This document shows, in pieces, positions 42,380 to 51,083 of a stretch of DNA of 64,000 nt; within the stretch, counting starts at the first letter, position 1; every line of letters begins with the position of its first letter. Position numbers and translations under genes: made by a program. The stretch spans positions 107,962 to 171,961 of the forward strand of contig JAFSVF010000009.1 in the NCBI GenBank assembly GCA_017450205.1, given 5' to 3'. The notes beneath the pieces were generated by a model, which saw only the letters and a program-made list of their open reading frames with translations, was not told where the DNA came from and searched no databases. The stretch is from Bacilli bacterium (GTDB taxonomy: Bacteria > Bacillota_I > Bacilli_A > RF39 > UBA660).

Positions 42380-42660
42380 ATGAATAATAAAACGAGGTAT
42401 TAATATATGAAGATAATGATGGTTTAATAAGAGTTGATGTAAAGTTTATTGATGAAGATGTTTGGTTAAATCAAAGTCAGTTAGCTGAAATATACAAGAC
42501 ATCTCATGAAAATATTACTATGCATATTTCAAATATATACAAAGATAAAGAATTACCAGATTCAACTTGTAAGAAATTCTTACAAGGTCAAAAAGAAGGT
42601 AATAGGGAAGTTAAAAGAAATATTGATCATTATAATTTAGATATGATAATTGCCATATGA
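42380..42660 (+). pseudogene. RhuM-family (virulence RhuM/Fic-associated) gene relic
   Basis: After a 1-nt frame break near 42390 the sequence reads NEVLIYEDNDGLIRVDVKF, DEDVWLNQSQLAEIYKTS, NITMHISNIYKDKEL, and STCKKFLQGQKEGNREVKR, a clear RhuM N-terminal domain. It ends at a stop soon after YNLDMIIA, about where the family continues with its conserved V-G-Y-R motif. About two thirds of the gene is missing. RhuM genes are frequent on genomic islands. Confidence 0.75.
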
Positions 42661-42725
42661 CCAAGTAAAAAATTATATTTTTTTGATTACACCATATTCA
42701 AGAACATAAAAATGACTTAAAAATG

Positions 42726-42755
42726 GACGAAACTATACTAAATTTCGTCTTTTTT
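42726..42755 (+). terminator. Rho-independent terminator
   Basis: Stem GACGAAA / TTTCGTC with a 10-nt loop, followed by T6. The right arm begins the repeat R3. At R1 the same right arm is kept but the left arm is degraded. Confidence 0.7.
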
Positions 42756-42835
42756 ATGCTATAATTGAATAGAAATGGAGTGAATCCTATGGATAATAAA
42801 ACTAATGTAAACTGGTTGATTACAGTTTATAGTAA
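42742..42835 (+). repeat. Leader repeat R3
   Basis: The first 36 bases (AATTTCGTC to GAATAGAAAT) equal R1 exactly; then similarity continues at about 80%. A mini-ORF (42789-42896) starts MDNKTNVNWLITVYSNFW, homologous to the R1 mini-peptide but running to 35 codons. No gene follows it directly, only the relic region, suggesting that its gene was lost. Confidence 0.6.
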
Positions 42836-42961
42836 CTTTTGGAGAAACCCTTTATTTATAAGACATTGCGAGGATTTAAACCTTGCATGTTTATAGTAAA
42901 AAATATAAAAAATGATAAATAATAGTCAAAAATGCCTAAAATATATTAAAAATGGTATAAG

Positions 42962-43000
42962 AATTAAGGTATTGATTACTGGACAGTAACTACCTTAATT
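42962..43000 (+). other. Long imperfect hairpin before the ParB relic
   Basis: AATTAAGGTA (42962-42971) pairs exactly with TACCTTAATT (42991-43000), and TTACT with AGTAA inside. A terminator follows 2 nt later. The two-hairpin arrangement before a gene start resembles an attenuator leader; no function is known. Confidence 0.5.
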
Positions 43001-43002
43001 TG

Positions 43003-43026
43003 ACACATCTTATAATGTGTTTTTTT
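43003..43026 (+). terminator. Rho-independent terminator
   Basis: Stem ACACAT / ATGTGT with a 6-nt loop and T6 run, ending 21 nt before the ATG of the ParB-like relic. Confidence 0.75.
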
Positions 43027-43046
43027 ATGTTCAAATGGAGGTATTT

Positions 43047-43176
43047 ATGAAAGAAGAAATAATTAAAATTAATGTATCTGAAATAGCAGATTTTTCAAAA
43101 TACCCATTTAAAATTAATAATGATTTAAACTAAGAAGAATTAAAAGAGAGTATTAAAGAAAATGGTGTTTTAGTAA
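43047..43176 (+). pseudogene. ParB-like N-terminal domain relic
   Basis: From the ATG (after ATGGAGGTATTT) it reads INVSEIADFSKYPFKINNDLN, an in-frame TAA at 43131, then EELKESIKENGVLV in the same frame. This is the start of the ParB/Spo0J nuclease-like domain (I-x-x-I-x-x-F ... H/Y-P-F-K ... L-x-x-S-I-K-E-N-G-V-L). Nothing more of ParB follows. Such ParB-like genes are typical of integrative or plasmid-like elements. Confidence 0.7.
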
Positions 43177-43392
43177 CTAGCTCTTTTTTTCTTCAATTTC
43201 TTTTCCATAGAAAAGCATGATGTAATTATAGAAATCTATAATTGCATCACTGTTAATTAAATCATTATATAGATTTTTGTTGTAATCAAAATGTTCTTTT
43301 AATATACTGAATAGTTTTCCATTTTCTTCAAAAATTTTGGAAAAAAGTTTTCTACATAGGTGAACCATATTTTTTGATATAATACAAATCAT
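43177..43392 (-). CDS. Doubtful hypothetical protein, possibly frameshifted
   Basis: 71 codons are open on the minus strand. A better ribosome site (AGAGGGGTTACC before ATG at about 43400) belongs to a different frame that reads MKDDLYYIKKYGSPM and then stops; the continuation LFSKIFEENGKLFSILKEHFDYN lies in the longer frame. So this may be a gene of about 75 residues broken by a 1-nt shift near 43355. It is not recognised. It sits between relics of a mobile element and may be one itself. Confidence 0.3.
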   Translation of the reverse strand: MICIISKNMVHLCRKLFSKIFEENGKLFSILKEHFDYNKNLYNDLINSDAIIDFYNYIMLFYGKEIEEKKS

Positions 43393-43549
43393 CTTTCATG
43401 GTAACCCCTCTTTTATGTCGTTATTGTTATACCATTTTATAAGAAATGCAATTGATTGAATAATACTTTTTATGATACGTAAATACCGGTAATTATGATT
43501 GTATCATTTAAGATTGTGTGATATTATCTATATGGTAGGAGTGATTTAA

Positions 43550-44542
43550 ATGATATGCAAAAAGTGTGGTACAGCTAATAGTGAAAATGCAGAATTTTGT
43601 ATTACTTGTGGAAGTAATTTAAAAGAAGAGATAACTACCATTTTTAATAATAATCAAAATAATCAAGTACCTAATAATGGTACCTCAGCTAACTTATATG
43701 ACCAAAGTGTAATAGAACCTCAACCAACTGTTGTTTCTTCGCAATCGGTAGTTAGTAGCCAACATATGGGAAATATGGTAAATACTCAATCTCAACCAAG
43801 AAAAAAAAGAAATAGTTTAAATATTATAATAATTTTATTAATTATGTTTATCATAGTTATTGCTGGTGGAGCATATTATCTTTTAAATAATAAAGGAAGT
43901 ATTCCATCTATCAATAAAAGTGATTTAAATACTGATGGTGATGTTAAAGAAAATAATAATAATAATGATGATAATTATTATTATTTAATTTTCTCTGACT
44001 ATAAATTTAGATTTCCGGTTTCATGGTTTGATAAAAATAAATTATATGGAATAAGTAGTGAACCTGGTTCTATTAGTAATAGGTCAATTATAGGTGTTGC
44101 TGATAATGGCAATGAATCATTTTCATTTGATTATTACTCTGAGTCTAATTCAACTGGTAAGTATGGACCAGAGTATCAAATTCATAAGTTATGGTCTGCT
44201 GGATTATCTAGTAGTTTTTATCCGGCTGAAGCTCCAGCAAATGATGATCAAATACGTGAAAAAGGTCCATACGTACAGCAAGGAGATACTTATGTAAGAA
44301 AAAGTGGTTGTGAGCAATTAAATGGTTATAGATTGTTTTGGTATTTAGTTGCTAGTTATGATCAAAATGCAGATGGCACTTATACGACGTCTAATTATTT
44401 AACTGCATTTGTTCAAAAAGATGGCGTTAATTCTTATTTATGTGCTAGTATAAATAAATTTGTTAAAAAGACTAGTAGTAATGACTCATATGCTTTTACA
44501 ATGGATGATATATATAAATATTCTGGTGAAATGGTTGAATAA
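43550..44542 (+). CDS. Zinc-ribbon membrane protein
   Basis: 330 residues. A zinc ribbon at the start (CKKCGTANSENAEFCITCGSNL) is followed by an Asn/Gln/Ser-rich linker (about 30-90), a membrane helix (SLNIIIILLIMFIIVIAGGAYYLL), an acidic Asn-rich linker, and an extracellular domain of about 190 residues (YYLIFSDYKFRFPVSWFD to the end) with two cysteines. The topology, ribbon inside and domain outside, is common in Firmicutes; function unknown. Start ATG after TAGGAGTGATTTAA. It seems intact although it lies among relics. Confidence 0.75.
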   Translation: MICKKCGTANSENAEFCITCGSNLKEEITTIFNNNQNNQVPNNGTSANLYDQSVIEPQPTVVSSQSVVSSQHMGNMVNTQSQPRKKRNSLNIIIILLIMFIIVIAGGAYYLLNNKGSIPSINKSDLNTDGDVKENNNNNDDNYYYLIFSDYKFRFPVSWFDKNKLYGISSEPGSISNRSIIGVADNGNESFSFDYYSESNSTGKYGPEYQIHKLWSAGLSSSFYPAEAPANDDQIREKGPYVQQGDTYVRKSGCEQLNGYRLFWYLVASYDQNADGTYTTSNYLTAFVQKDGVNSYLCASINKFVKKTSSNDSYAFTMDDIYKYSGEMVE

Positions 44543-44543
44543 T

Positions 44544-44574
44544 GAAAAGTATTGTTACAATACTTTTCTTTTTT
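44544..44574 (+). terminator. Rho-independent terminator
   Basis: Stem GAAAAGTATTG / CAATACTTTTC with TTA loop and T run. Confidence 0.88.
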
Positions 44575-44639
44575 ATATGTAAGGAAGAGTGTTAAAATAT
44601 TTATAAATTAACTAAAGGTTATGTGTTTAGACTATATCT

Positions 44640-44987
44640 TAATGAAAAACAAAAAAACTAATTGAAGAATTAAAAAATTATTATAAAAAATGATTTATTA
44701 TCAAAAGCAGATTTTGAAGATTTTCATAAACAATATATGTATGAATTAAACTCTTTGAGATTATCAAAAAGAAGAATTATAAAACGAAAAAGATAATAAA
44801 TTTATTTGGATTGGCTTAAAGAAATTAAAAAAATAAATAAGATTAATACTATAACTAGAAATGTTGTAGATGAGTTTATTTAAAATATATATGTATGTGA
44901 AGATAAAAAATAAAAATAGAATTTAAATATAAAGATCAATATGAAGAAGCTATTAGGTATCTAAAATCTCAGAAAAGTATGATATAA
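44640..44987 (+). pseudogene. C-terminal relic of a large serine recombinase
   Basis: Pieces in different frames add up to the end of a large serine recombinase: LIEELKNYYKK, then NDLLSKADFEDFHKQYMYELNSL, then NKFIWIGLKKLKKINKI, TRNVVDEFI, NIYVCEDKK, and finally EFKYKDQYEEAI. The order and wording (lTRe-v-v-e-l-I-k-I-y-V-y-e-d-k-k-I-e-I-x-F-k-y-k-d-x-y-e-e) match the family end. At least three stops or frame breaks occur, and the catalytic domain is gone. This fills most of the interval 44575-45024, which has no intact gene. Confidence 0.7.
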
Positions 44988-45024
44988 TGTAATAGTGAGT
45001 TGTCATTAAAAAGGAAGTGATCTT

Positions 45025-45906
45025 ATGACAAATAATAATGAAAATAACGAGTTACGAAAAAACGTAATCAATTGGTATCCTGGTCATATGGCTAAAACTA
45101 AAAGAGAAATAAATGATTTATTACCATTAATTGATGTAGTGTATGAAATAGTTGACGCTAGAATACCACAATCTTCTAGAATTGAAGATATAGATAATAT
45201 TGTTAAGAATAAACCTAGAATTATTATTATGACTAAAAAAGACTTATGTGATTTAGAAGAAACTAATAAATGGATTAATAAATATAGAAATGAAGGTCAT
45301 ACTGTAGTTTTAGTTAATTTAAATAATAATGATGATTTGAAATATGTTTTAAATGAAACTAAAAAAATTGGTGATGAAATTAATAAGAAACGTCTTGATA
45401 AAGGCTTAAAAGAAAAAGAATTAAAAGCTTTAGTAGTAGGAATACCTAATGTAGGTAAATCCACTTTTATAAATAGAATGGCTGGTAAAAAAGTTGCGGG
45501 TGTAGGTAATATGCCAGGTGTAACTAAAAATCTAGTTTGGCTTAAAACAAAATCTAATATCCTTTTACTTGATACTCCTGGTATTTTATGGCCTAAATTT
45601 GATTCACAAGAAATCGCTAGAAATTTAGCTGCTATGAGTGCAATAAAGATGGAAGTATATGATAATGATGAAGTTGCTATTCATGTTCTTAATAAATTAA
45701 GTAAATATTATCCTAATTATTTAGAAGCTAGATATGGATTAACTGAATTTGATAATGATGATATTGGTGAAATGTATGATAGAATTGGTAAAAAGTTAGG
45801 ATATATCATTAGAGGTGGAGAAATAGATTACGCTCGTGTTTCTACATCAGTTATTAATGATATTAGAAATGAAAATATAAAAGGAATTACATTCGATAGA
45901 ATTTAA
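45025..45906 (+). CDS. ylqF: Ribosome biogenesis GTPase YlqF
   Basis: 293 residues. A circularly permuted GTPase: G4 (TKKDL) precedes G1 (GIPNVGKST) and G3 (DTPG). It starts with the typical NWYPGHMAKTKREI. YlqF (RbgA) is needed for late 50S assembly in Firmicutes. It overlaps the RNase HII gene by 1 nt (TAATG), the standard neighbour in Bacilli. Start ATG after AAAAAGGAAGTGATCTT. The complete gene starts just after the recombinase relic, which marks the border of the decayed island. Confidence 0.95.
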   Translation: MTNNNENNELRKNVINWYPGHMAKTKREINDLLPLIDVVYEIVDARIPQSSRIEDIDNIVKNKPRIIIMTKKDLCDLEETNKWINKYRNEGHTVVLVNLNNNDDLKYVLNETKKIGDEINKKRLDKGLKEKELKALVVGIPNVGKSTFINRMAGKKVAGVGNMPGVTKNLVWLKTKSNILLLDTPGILWPKFDSQEIARNLAAMSAIKMEVYDNDEVAIHVLNKLSKYYPNYLEARYGLTEFDNDDIGEMYDRIGKKLGYIIRGGEIDYARVSTSVINDIRNENIKGITFDRI

Positions 45907-46694
45907 TGGAAATTGAAGGATTTTTAATTGATAGTGAAGTATATGATTTAACTCCAATAAAAAATATACCTAACTATCAATTTTTATCGTTAGAAAGCAT
46001 ATTATCTGAGTTAAAGAAAAGTTATAAAAAAAATAAGAAATTATGCGAAGCAATTGAAATGCATTTAGCAAGTTTAGATAATATGCGTTATGAGCGTAAA
46101 CTTAAAAGTGAAGGATATAATTATATTGCAGGAGTAGATGAAGTTGGTAGAGGACCTTTATGTGGTCCAGTTGTAACTTGTGCTTGCATTTTACCTGATA
46201 ATTATTCATTACCAGGACTTACTGATTCTAAAAAGATAAGTGAAAAGAAACGTGATGAATTATATGAAATATTAATTAAAGATTGTATTTATTCAATTGG
46301 CATTAGAGATGATAAAAGAATAGATGAAATAAATATAAGAGAAGCTACAATTGAAGCTATGTATGACTCTATTAATAATTTAAAAGTTAAACCTGATTAT
46401 GTTTTAATAGATGCTATGGATTTAAATAAACTTGATATGCCATATAAAGCTATGATTAAAGGGGATTTTAAGTCTGCTTCTATTAGTGCAGCATCCATTA
46501 TTGCTAAAGTTACAAGAGATAGAATGATGATTGAACTTGATAAAAAATATCCTGAATATGGATTTGCTAAACATAAAGGATATCCCACTAAAGATCATAT
46601 TGAAGCAGTTAAAAAATACGGAGTTAAAGACTTCTATAGGTTTACTTTTTCACCAATAAATGAAATAATTAATGAAGGTGATACAAATGACTAA
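45906..46694 (+). CDS. rnhB: Ribonuclease HII
   Basis: 262 residues. It cleaves RNA in RNA-DNA hybrids. The catalytic core has AGVDEVGRGPLCGPV (D and E), TDSKKIS, and VLIDAMD; a further acidic residue near SIIAKVTRDR. An N-terminal extension of about 75 residues as in Bacillus RnhB is present. Coupled to ylqF by a 1-nt overlap and to the next gene by an 8-nt overlap. Confidence 0.95.
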   Translation: MEIEGFLIDSEVYDLTPIKNIPNYQFLSLESILSELKKSYKKNKKLCEAIEMHLASLDNMRYERKLKSEGYNYIAGVDEVGRGPLCGPVVTCACILPDNYSLPGLTDSKKISEKKRDELYEILIKDCIYSIGIRDDKRIDEINIREATIEAMYDSINNLKVKPDYVLIDAMDLNKLDMPYKAMIKGDFKSASISAASIIAKVTRDRMMIELDKKYPEYGFAKHKGYPTKDHIEAVKKYGVKDFYRFTFSPINEIINEGDTND

Positions 46695-48855
46695 AGAGAA
46701 AAAAGTTAAAGAAAAAGTATCTAAAAAAGATGGAAAAAAGACTTCTTTCTTAGATAAAATAAATACTAATAAAGTTAAGAATATCGTTACTAATAAGTAT
46801 TTAGTTAGTAGTGGTGCTTTAACTCTAAATATATTTATTATTGAAATGTATTTAAGATTTTTAACTGATGGATCTTTTAATGATTTTGGTGTAGTTAGAA
46901 TATTTATTAGTTCTTTAATTATTGGTATGTCTATTTCTTGGATATTACATTTCTTTAAAAGAATTATTGTTAGAATTATAAACGCTATATTAATAGGTGT
47001 TATTGGTATATATGCATTTGTAGAACTACTTTTATATAACTTAATTGGTTTTTATATGGGTATTGGTAATGCTGATCAAGGAACTAAAGTAGGTGAGTTT
47101 GTAGAATCTACTTTAAAGACTATGAATTTATTACATGCAAGTCTTCTTATTGTTACTATTATACTTGTTTTAGTTTATATATTTAGTGATATTCATATTT
47201 CTAAAAAAGCTAATAAACCAAAGAAAAGAAAATTTGGTAAAGCATTACTTATTAATATGATTCCTTTACTTGTAATTGGACTATTATGTGCTTTTTATTA
47301 TCATACAGTTAGAGATAAAAAGTATCAAAGTGAATTACAAGCTGACTCAAATTATAGTTTATGGTTATATCCAGAAAACTCTAATTTAACTGTAAATAAT
47401 TATGGGGTAGTAGTTTATATATTCTTAGATATTAAAAATCAAATAACTGGTATTACTTCTGAAGATATTTTACTTCTTGAAAATAAAGAATTAGAAGAAA
47501 AGCCACAAGAAGAAGAACCAGTTACAGATTATACTAGAATTATAGATGATACTGCTTGGAAAACTTTAATTGATAATACAACTAACAGTACATATAATGC
47601 AGTAAATAATTATTTGATTAATAGAAGTATTACTCCTAAAAATGAATATACTGGTTTATTTAAGGGTAAGAATTTAATAATCATCCTTATGGAATCAGTT
47701 AATGAGATTGCTATTTATAATAAAGATTATTTCCCTACATTATATAAAATGTATAATGAAGGTATTAGTTTTAAAAATAATTATAGTCCTAGAAATAATT
47801 GTTCAACTGGTAATAATGAAATGACTGTTTTAACAAGTCTTTGGACTATTAATAATACTTGTACAGCTAATTCTTATAATAAGAATAAATATTTTCAAGC
47901 TTCATTTAATGTGTTTAATAGGGAAGGTTATAAGACTGCAGCATTCCATGATTATACTCAAAAGTTCTACTTTAGAGGCACATCTTTACCTAATATGGGT
48001 GCAAGTGCTTATTATGGAGTTGAAAAGTTAGGTATTCCTTATTCAACATCTTATACTGAAGCAGATGACAAAGATATGTTTAAAGCTGCAAAACAATATT
48101 ATATGAATGATGCACCATTTATGGTTTATTTTGCATCCGTTACTCCTCATCAATCTTATACTGCTAGTCAAACATGTAGTGATAGATATTTTGCTAAATA
48201 TAAAGAACTTGGTTATAGTGATTATTTATCTAGATATTTATCTAAGATGCAAGTATTTGATGAAGCTATGAAAGAGTTATTAGATGAACTAGAAGAAACT
48301 GGTGAATTAGATAATACAGTTATTGCTATGTTTGGAGATCATTTTCCATATGGATTAACTGATAATGATATTAATGACTTTTTTAATAAAAATAATGCTG
48401 GTTATACAATTAATAGAAACTCTACTACTAATAAGAATGTAGATAAGACTCCAATGTTAATATATAATTCTACGCTTGAAAGTCCTATTCAAGTAACAGA
48501 TTATACTACTATTATTGATTTACTTCCTACATTATTAAATTTATTTGATATGAATTATGATCCTAGACTTTACTTAGGAACTGATGCTTTGAGTGAGACT
48601 CATGTATCTCGTGCATACTTTAGTGATAAGTCTTGGGTGGATGAAAATGGTTTCTATTATGCTCCTAATAATAAGATGACTTATACTAGTGATAAAAAGT
48701 ATGATGCAGCAACTATTGCATCTATTAATAAAGAAATATCACAAAGACAAAATATGAGTGCTACCGCTATTCAAAATAACTATTTTAAATACTTAGGAGA
48801 AGGTTTAGAAAAGTATAAAGTAGTAGAAGAACCAAAACAAGAAGAAACTGAATAA
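46687..48855 (+). CDS. Lipoteichoic-acid-synthase-like membrane sulfatase
   Basis: 722 residues; ATG at 46687 after GAAGGTGATACAA. A lysine-rich start is followed by five membrane helices (to about residue 210), a linker, and an extracellular sulfatase-fold domain. Metal and active-site motifs: LIIILMESVNE, NCSTGNNEMTVL (T as likely nucleophile), FHDYTQKFY, and AMFGDHFPYG (D, H metal ligands). This is the LtaS / phosphoglycerol-transferase family, which polymerises glycerol phosphate from phosphatidylglycerol. Whether it makes LTA or modifies another polymer is not clear. Overlaps rnhB by 8 nt. Confidence 0.88.
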   Translation: MTKEKKVKEKVSKKDGKKTSFLDKINTNKVKNIVTNKYLVSSGALTLNIFIIEMYLRFLTDGSFNDFGVVRIFISSLIIGMSISWILHFFKRIIVRIINAILIGVIGIYAFVELLLYNLIGFYMGIGNADQGTKVGEFVESTLKTMNLLHASLLIVTIILVLVYIFSDIHISKKANKPKKRKFGKALLINMIPLLVIGLLCAFYYHTVRDKKYQSELQADSNYSLWLYPENSNLTVNNYGVVVYIFLDIKNQITGITSEDILLLENKELEEKPQEEEPVTDYTRIIDDTAWKTLIDNTTNSTYNAVNNYLINRSITPKNEYTGLFKGKNLIIILMESVNEIAIYNKDYFPTLYKMYNEGISFKNNYSPRNNCSTGNNEMTVLTSLWTINNTCTANSYNKNKYFQASFNVFNREGYKTAAFHDYTQKFYFRGTSLPNMGASAYYGVEKLGIPYSTSYTEADDKDMFKAAKQYYMNDAPFMVYFASVTPHQSYTASQTCSDRYFAKYKELGYSDYLSRYLSKMQVFDEAMKELLDELEETGELDNTVIAMFGDHFPYGLTDNDINDFFNKNNAGYTINRNSTTNKNVDKTPMLIYNSTLESPIQVTDYTTIIDLLPTLLNLFDMNYDPRLYLGTDALSETHVSRAYFSDKSWVDENGFYYAPNNKMTYTSDKKYDAATIASINKEISQRQNMSATAIQNNYFKYLGEGLEKYKVVEEPKQEETE

Positions 48856-48859
48856 ATCA

Positions 48860-48892
48860 TTAAAGAAAGTGTCAAACACTTTCTTTAATTTT
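48860..48892 (+). terminator. Rho-independent terminator
   Basis: Stem TTAAAGAAAGTG / CACTTTCTTTAA with TCAAA loop and T run. Confidence 0.9.
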
Positions 48893-48914
48893 GTATACAT
48901 ATAAAATTTATGTG

Positions 48915-48944
48915 TTGACATATAAGTTTAAACTATCATATAAT
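48915..48944 (+). promoter_or_regulatory. Promoter of topA
   Basis: TTGACA at 48915-48920 and TATAAT at 48939-48944 with an 18-bp spacer, 57 nt before the topA start. Confidence 0.7.
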
Positions 48945-49001
48945 TCAACTTGACTTAAAAGTTAAAATCAATTTAATATATAAAATGAAAGAGGGAGTAA
49001 A

Positions 49002-51035
49002 ATGACTAAACTTGTTATTGTGGAATCTCCAGCTAAGACACATACAATAGGATCTTACTTAGGTAGTGAATATAAAGTAGTATCTTCTAAAGGACATATT
49101 AGAGATTTAGCTACTACTGGTAAATTTGGTTTAGGAGTAGATATAGATAATAACTTTAAAGCTAATTATGTTTCTATTAAAGGTAAGACTAAAGATATAA
49201 AAGCTTTAAAGAAAGATATTAAAGAATCTGATTTTGTTTATCTTGCAACCGACCCAGACCGTGAAGGAGAAGCTATTTCTTGGCACCTTTATGATGCTTT
49301 AGGTATTAAAGATAATAATTATGAAAGAATAGTTTTTAATGAAATTACTAAACCTGCTGTTGAAGATGCTTTTAATCATGCAAGAAAAATAGATATGGAT
49401 TTAGTTAAATCTCAAGAAACAAGAAGAATATTAGATAGAATTATTGGATTTAGATTATCTAAATTAATGAGAAGTAAAACTGATGGAACAAGTGCTGGTA
49501 GAGTACAATCTGTTGCTTTAAAACTTGTTGTTGATAGAGAAAGAGAAATAAGAAGTTTTGTTCCTGAAGAATATTGGGAAGTAGTTGCACATGTTAATGG
49601 ATTAGATTTTGATTTAGATAAATATAATAATGAAAAGTTAGAAATACATTCTAAAGAAGAAGTAGATAAGATTTTAAATGATTTAAGTGATACTTATAAA
49701 GTAAGTTCTATAGAAAAGAAAGCTAAGAAAAGAAATTCTTTAATGCCTTTTATTACTTCAACCTTACAACAAGCTTGTATTAATAAGTATGGATTTAATT
49801 CAAGTAAAATAATGAGTATTGCACAAAAGTTATATGAAGGTATTGATATTGGTAGTGGTACAGTTGGTTTAATTACTTACATGAGAACTGATTCTACTAG
49901 ACTTTCACCAGTATTTATTAATGAAGCTTTTGATTATATAAGACATGAATTTGGTGAAAAGTATGTTGGTGTTGTAAAACAAGCAAAAAAGAAAGAAAAT
50001 GTTCAAGATGCTCATGAAGCTATTAGACCAACATCTGTAATGCGTACTCCTGAATCAGTTAAAAGATATTTAACTGATGATGAATATAAAGTATATTCAA
50101 TCATTTATGCTAGAGCATTAGCATCTTTAATGGCTCCTGGTGAAACTTTAACTACTACTATTAATTTAGATAATAATAATTATAATTTTAAAACTAGTGG
50201 TACTATTGAAACATTTGATGGTTTTTTGAAAGTATATAGAGAATTCTTTAATAGTGAAGAAAAAGAGTTGCCTGATAATATTAAAGAAGGAGATACTTTA
50301 AAATCTAATGATTTAGAAACACTTCAAAAGTTTACTAAACCAGCTCCAAGATATACTGAAGCTACTTTAATTGAAGAAATGGAAAAATTAGGTATTGGTA
50401 GACCATCTACATATGCTCAAACTATGAAAACTATAAAACAAAGAGATTATGTAGAAATTAAAGATAAAAGATTTATTCCGACTGATACTGGTTTTGAAGT
50501 TACTGATAAACTTCAAGAATTCTTTTCAGATATTATAAATGTCACTTATACTGCTGAGATGGAAGATGAACTTGATAAGATTGCTGATGAAAAGTTAGAT
50601 AATGTAAAAGTATTAAGAGACTTTTACAATAAGTTTGCACCACTTCTTGATAAAGCATTTAAAGAAATGGAAAAAACTCAACCACAAGAAACTGGAGAAA
50701 CTTGTCCTGAATGTGGTTCACCTTTAGTAATTAGAAAAAGTAAATATGGTCAATTTGTTGCTTGTTCTAATTATCCTGAATGTAAGTATATTAAACAAGA
50801 AGAAAAAGACGAAAAACCAATTGTAGAGGTTTGTAAATGTCCAACTTGTAGTGATGGTATGATTATTGAAAGAACTACAAGAAAAGGCAAAATTTTCTAT
50901 GGATGTTCTAGATTCCCTAAATGTAAAACTGCTTATTGGGATAAACCAACTGGTGAAAAGTGTCCTGAATGTGGATCAATGCTAGTTGAAGGTAAAGAAG
51001 GAATTAAATGTTCTTCTTGTGATTATTCAGAATAG
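49002..51035 (+). CDS. topA: DNA topoisomerase I
   Basis: 677 residues. It relaxes negative supercoils by single-strand passage. The TOPRIM domain has VIVESPAKTHTIGSYLG and DPDREGEAISWHL; the catalytic tyrosine is in GLITYMRTDSTRLS. Further motifs are HEAIRPT and GIGRPSTYAQT. The C-terminus has three zinc-ribbon-like modules (CPECGSPL ... CSNYPECKY; CPTCSDGMI ... CSRFPKCKT; CPECGSML ... CSSCDYSE). Length is normal for the family in Firmicutes. Start ATG after AGAGGGAGTAAA. Confidence 0.97.
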   Translation: MTKLVIVESPAKTHTIGSYLGSEYKVVSSKGHIRDLATTGKFGLGVDIDNNFKANYVSIKGKTKDIKALKKDIKESDFVYLATDPDREGEAISWHLYDALGIKDNNYERIVFNEITKPAVEDAFNHARKIDMDLVKSQETRRILDRIIGFRLSKLMRSKTDGTSAGRVQSVALKLVVDREREIRSFVPEEYWEVVAHVNGLDFDLDKYNNEKLEIHSKEEVDKILNDLSDTYKVSSIEKKAKKRNSLMPFITSTLQQACINKYGFNSSKIMSIAQKLYEGIDIGSGTVGLITYMRTDSTRLSPVFINEAFDYIRHEFGEKYVGVVKQAKKKENVQDAHEAIRPTSVMRTPESVKRYLTDDEYKVYSIIYARALASLMAPGETLTTTINLDNNNYNFKTSGTIETFDGFLKVYREFFNSEEKELPDNIKEGDTLKSNDLETLQKFTKPAPRYTEATLIEEMEKLGIGRPSTYAQTMKTIKQRDYVEIKDKRFIPTDTGFEVTDKLQEFFSDIINVTYTAEMEDELDKIADEKLDNVKVLRDFYNKFAPLLDKAFKEMEKTQPQETGETCPECGSPLVIRKSKYGQFVACSNYPECKYIKQEEKDEKPIVEVCKCPTCSDGMIIERTTRKGKIFYGCSRFPKCKTAYWDKPTGEKCPECGSMLVEGKEGIKCSSCDYSE

Positions 51036-51058
51036 TATATTTATACTATTCTTTTTTT
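51029..51058 (+). terminator. Rho-independent terminator
   Basis: Stem AGAATAGTATA / TATACTATTCT, short loop, T7 run, overlapping the topA stop. Confidence 0.88.
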
Positions 51059-51083
51059 GTGCTATTATTTTAATGGTGATAAT

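Noticed and set aside
44094..44297. Plus-strand frame of 67 codons within the zinc-ribbon gene
   Set aside because: Out of frame with a gene that has clear domain structure, and no ribosome site.
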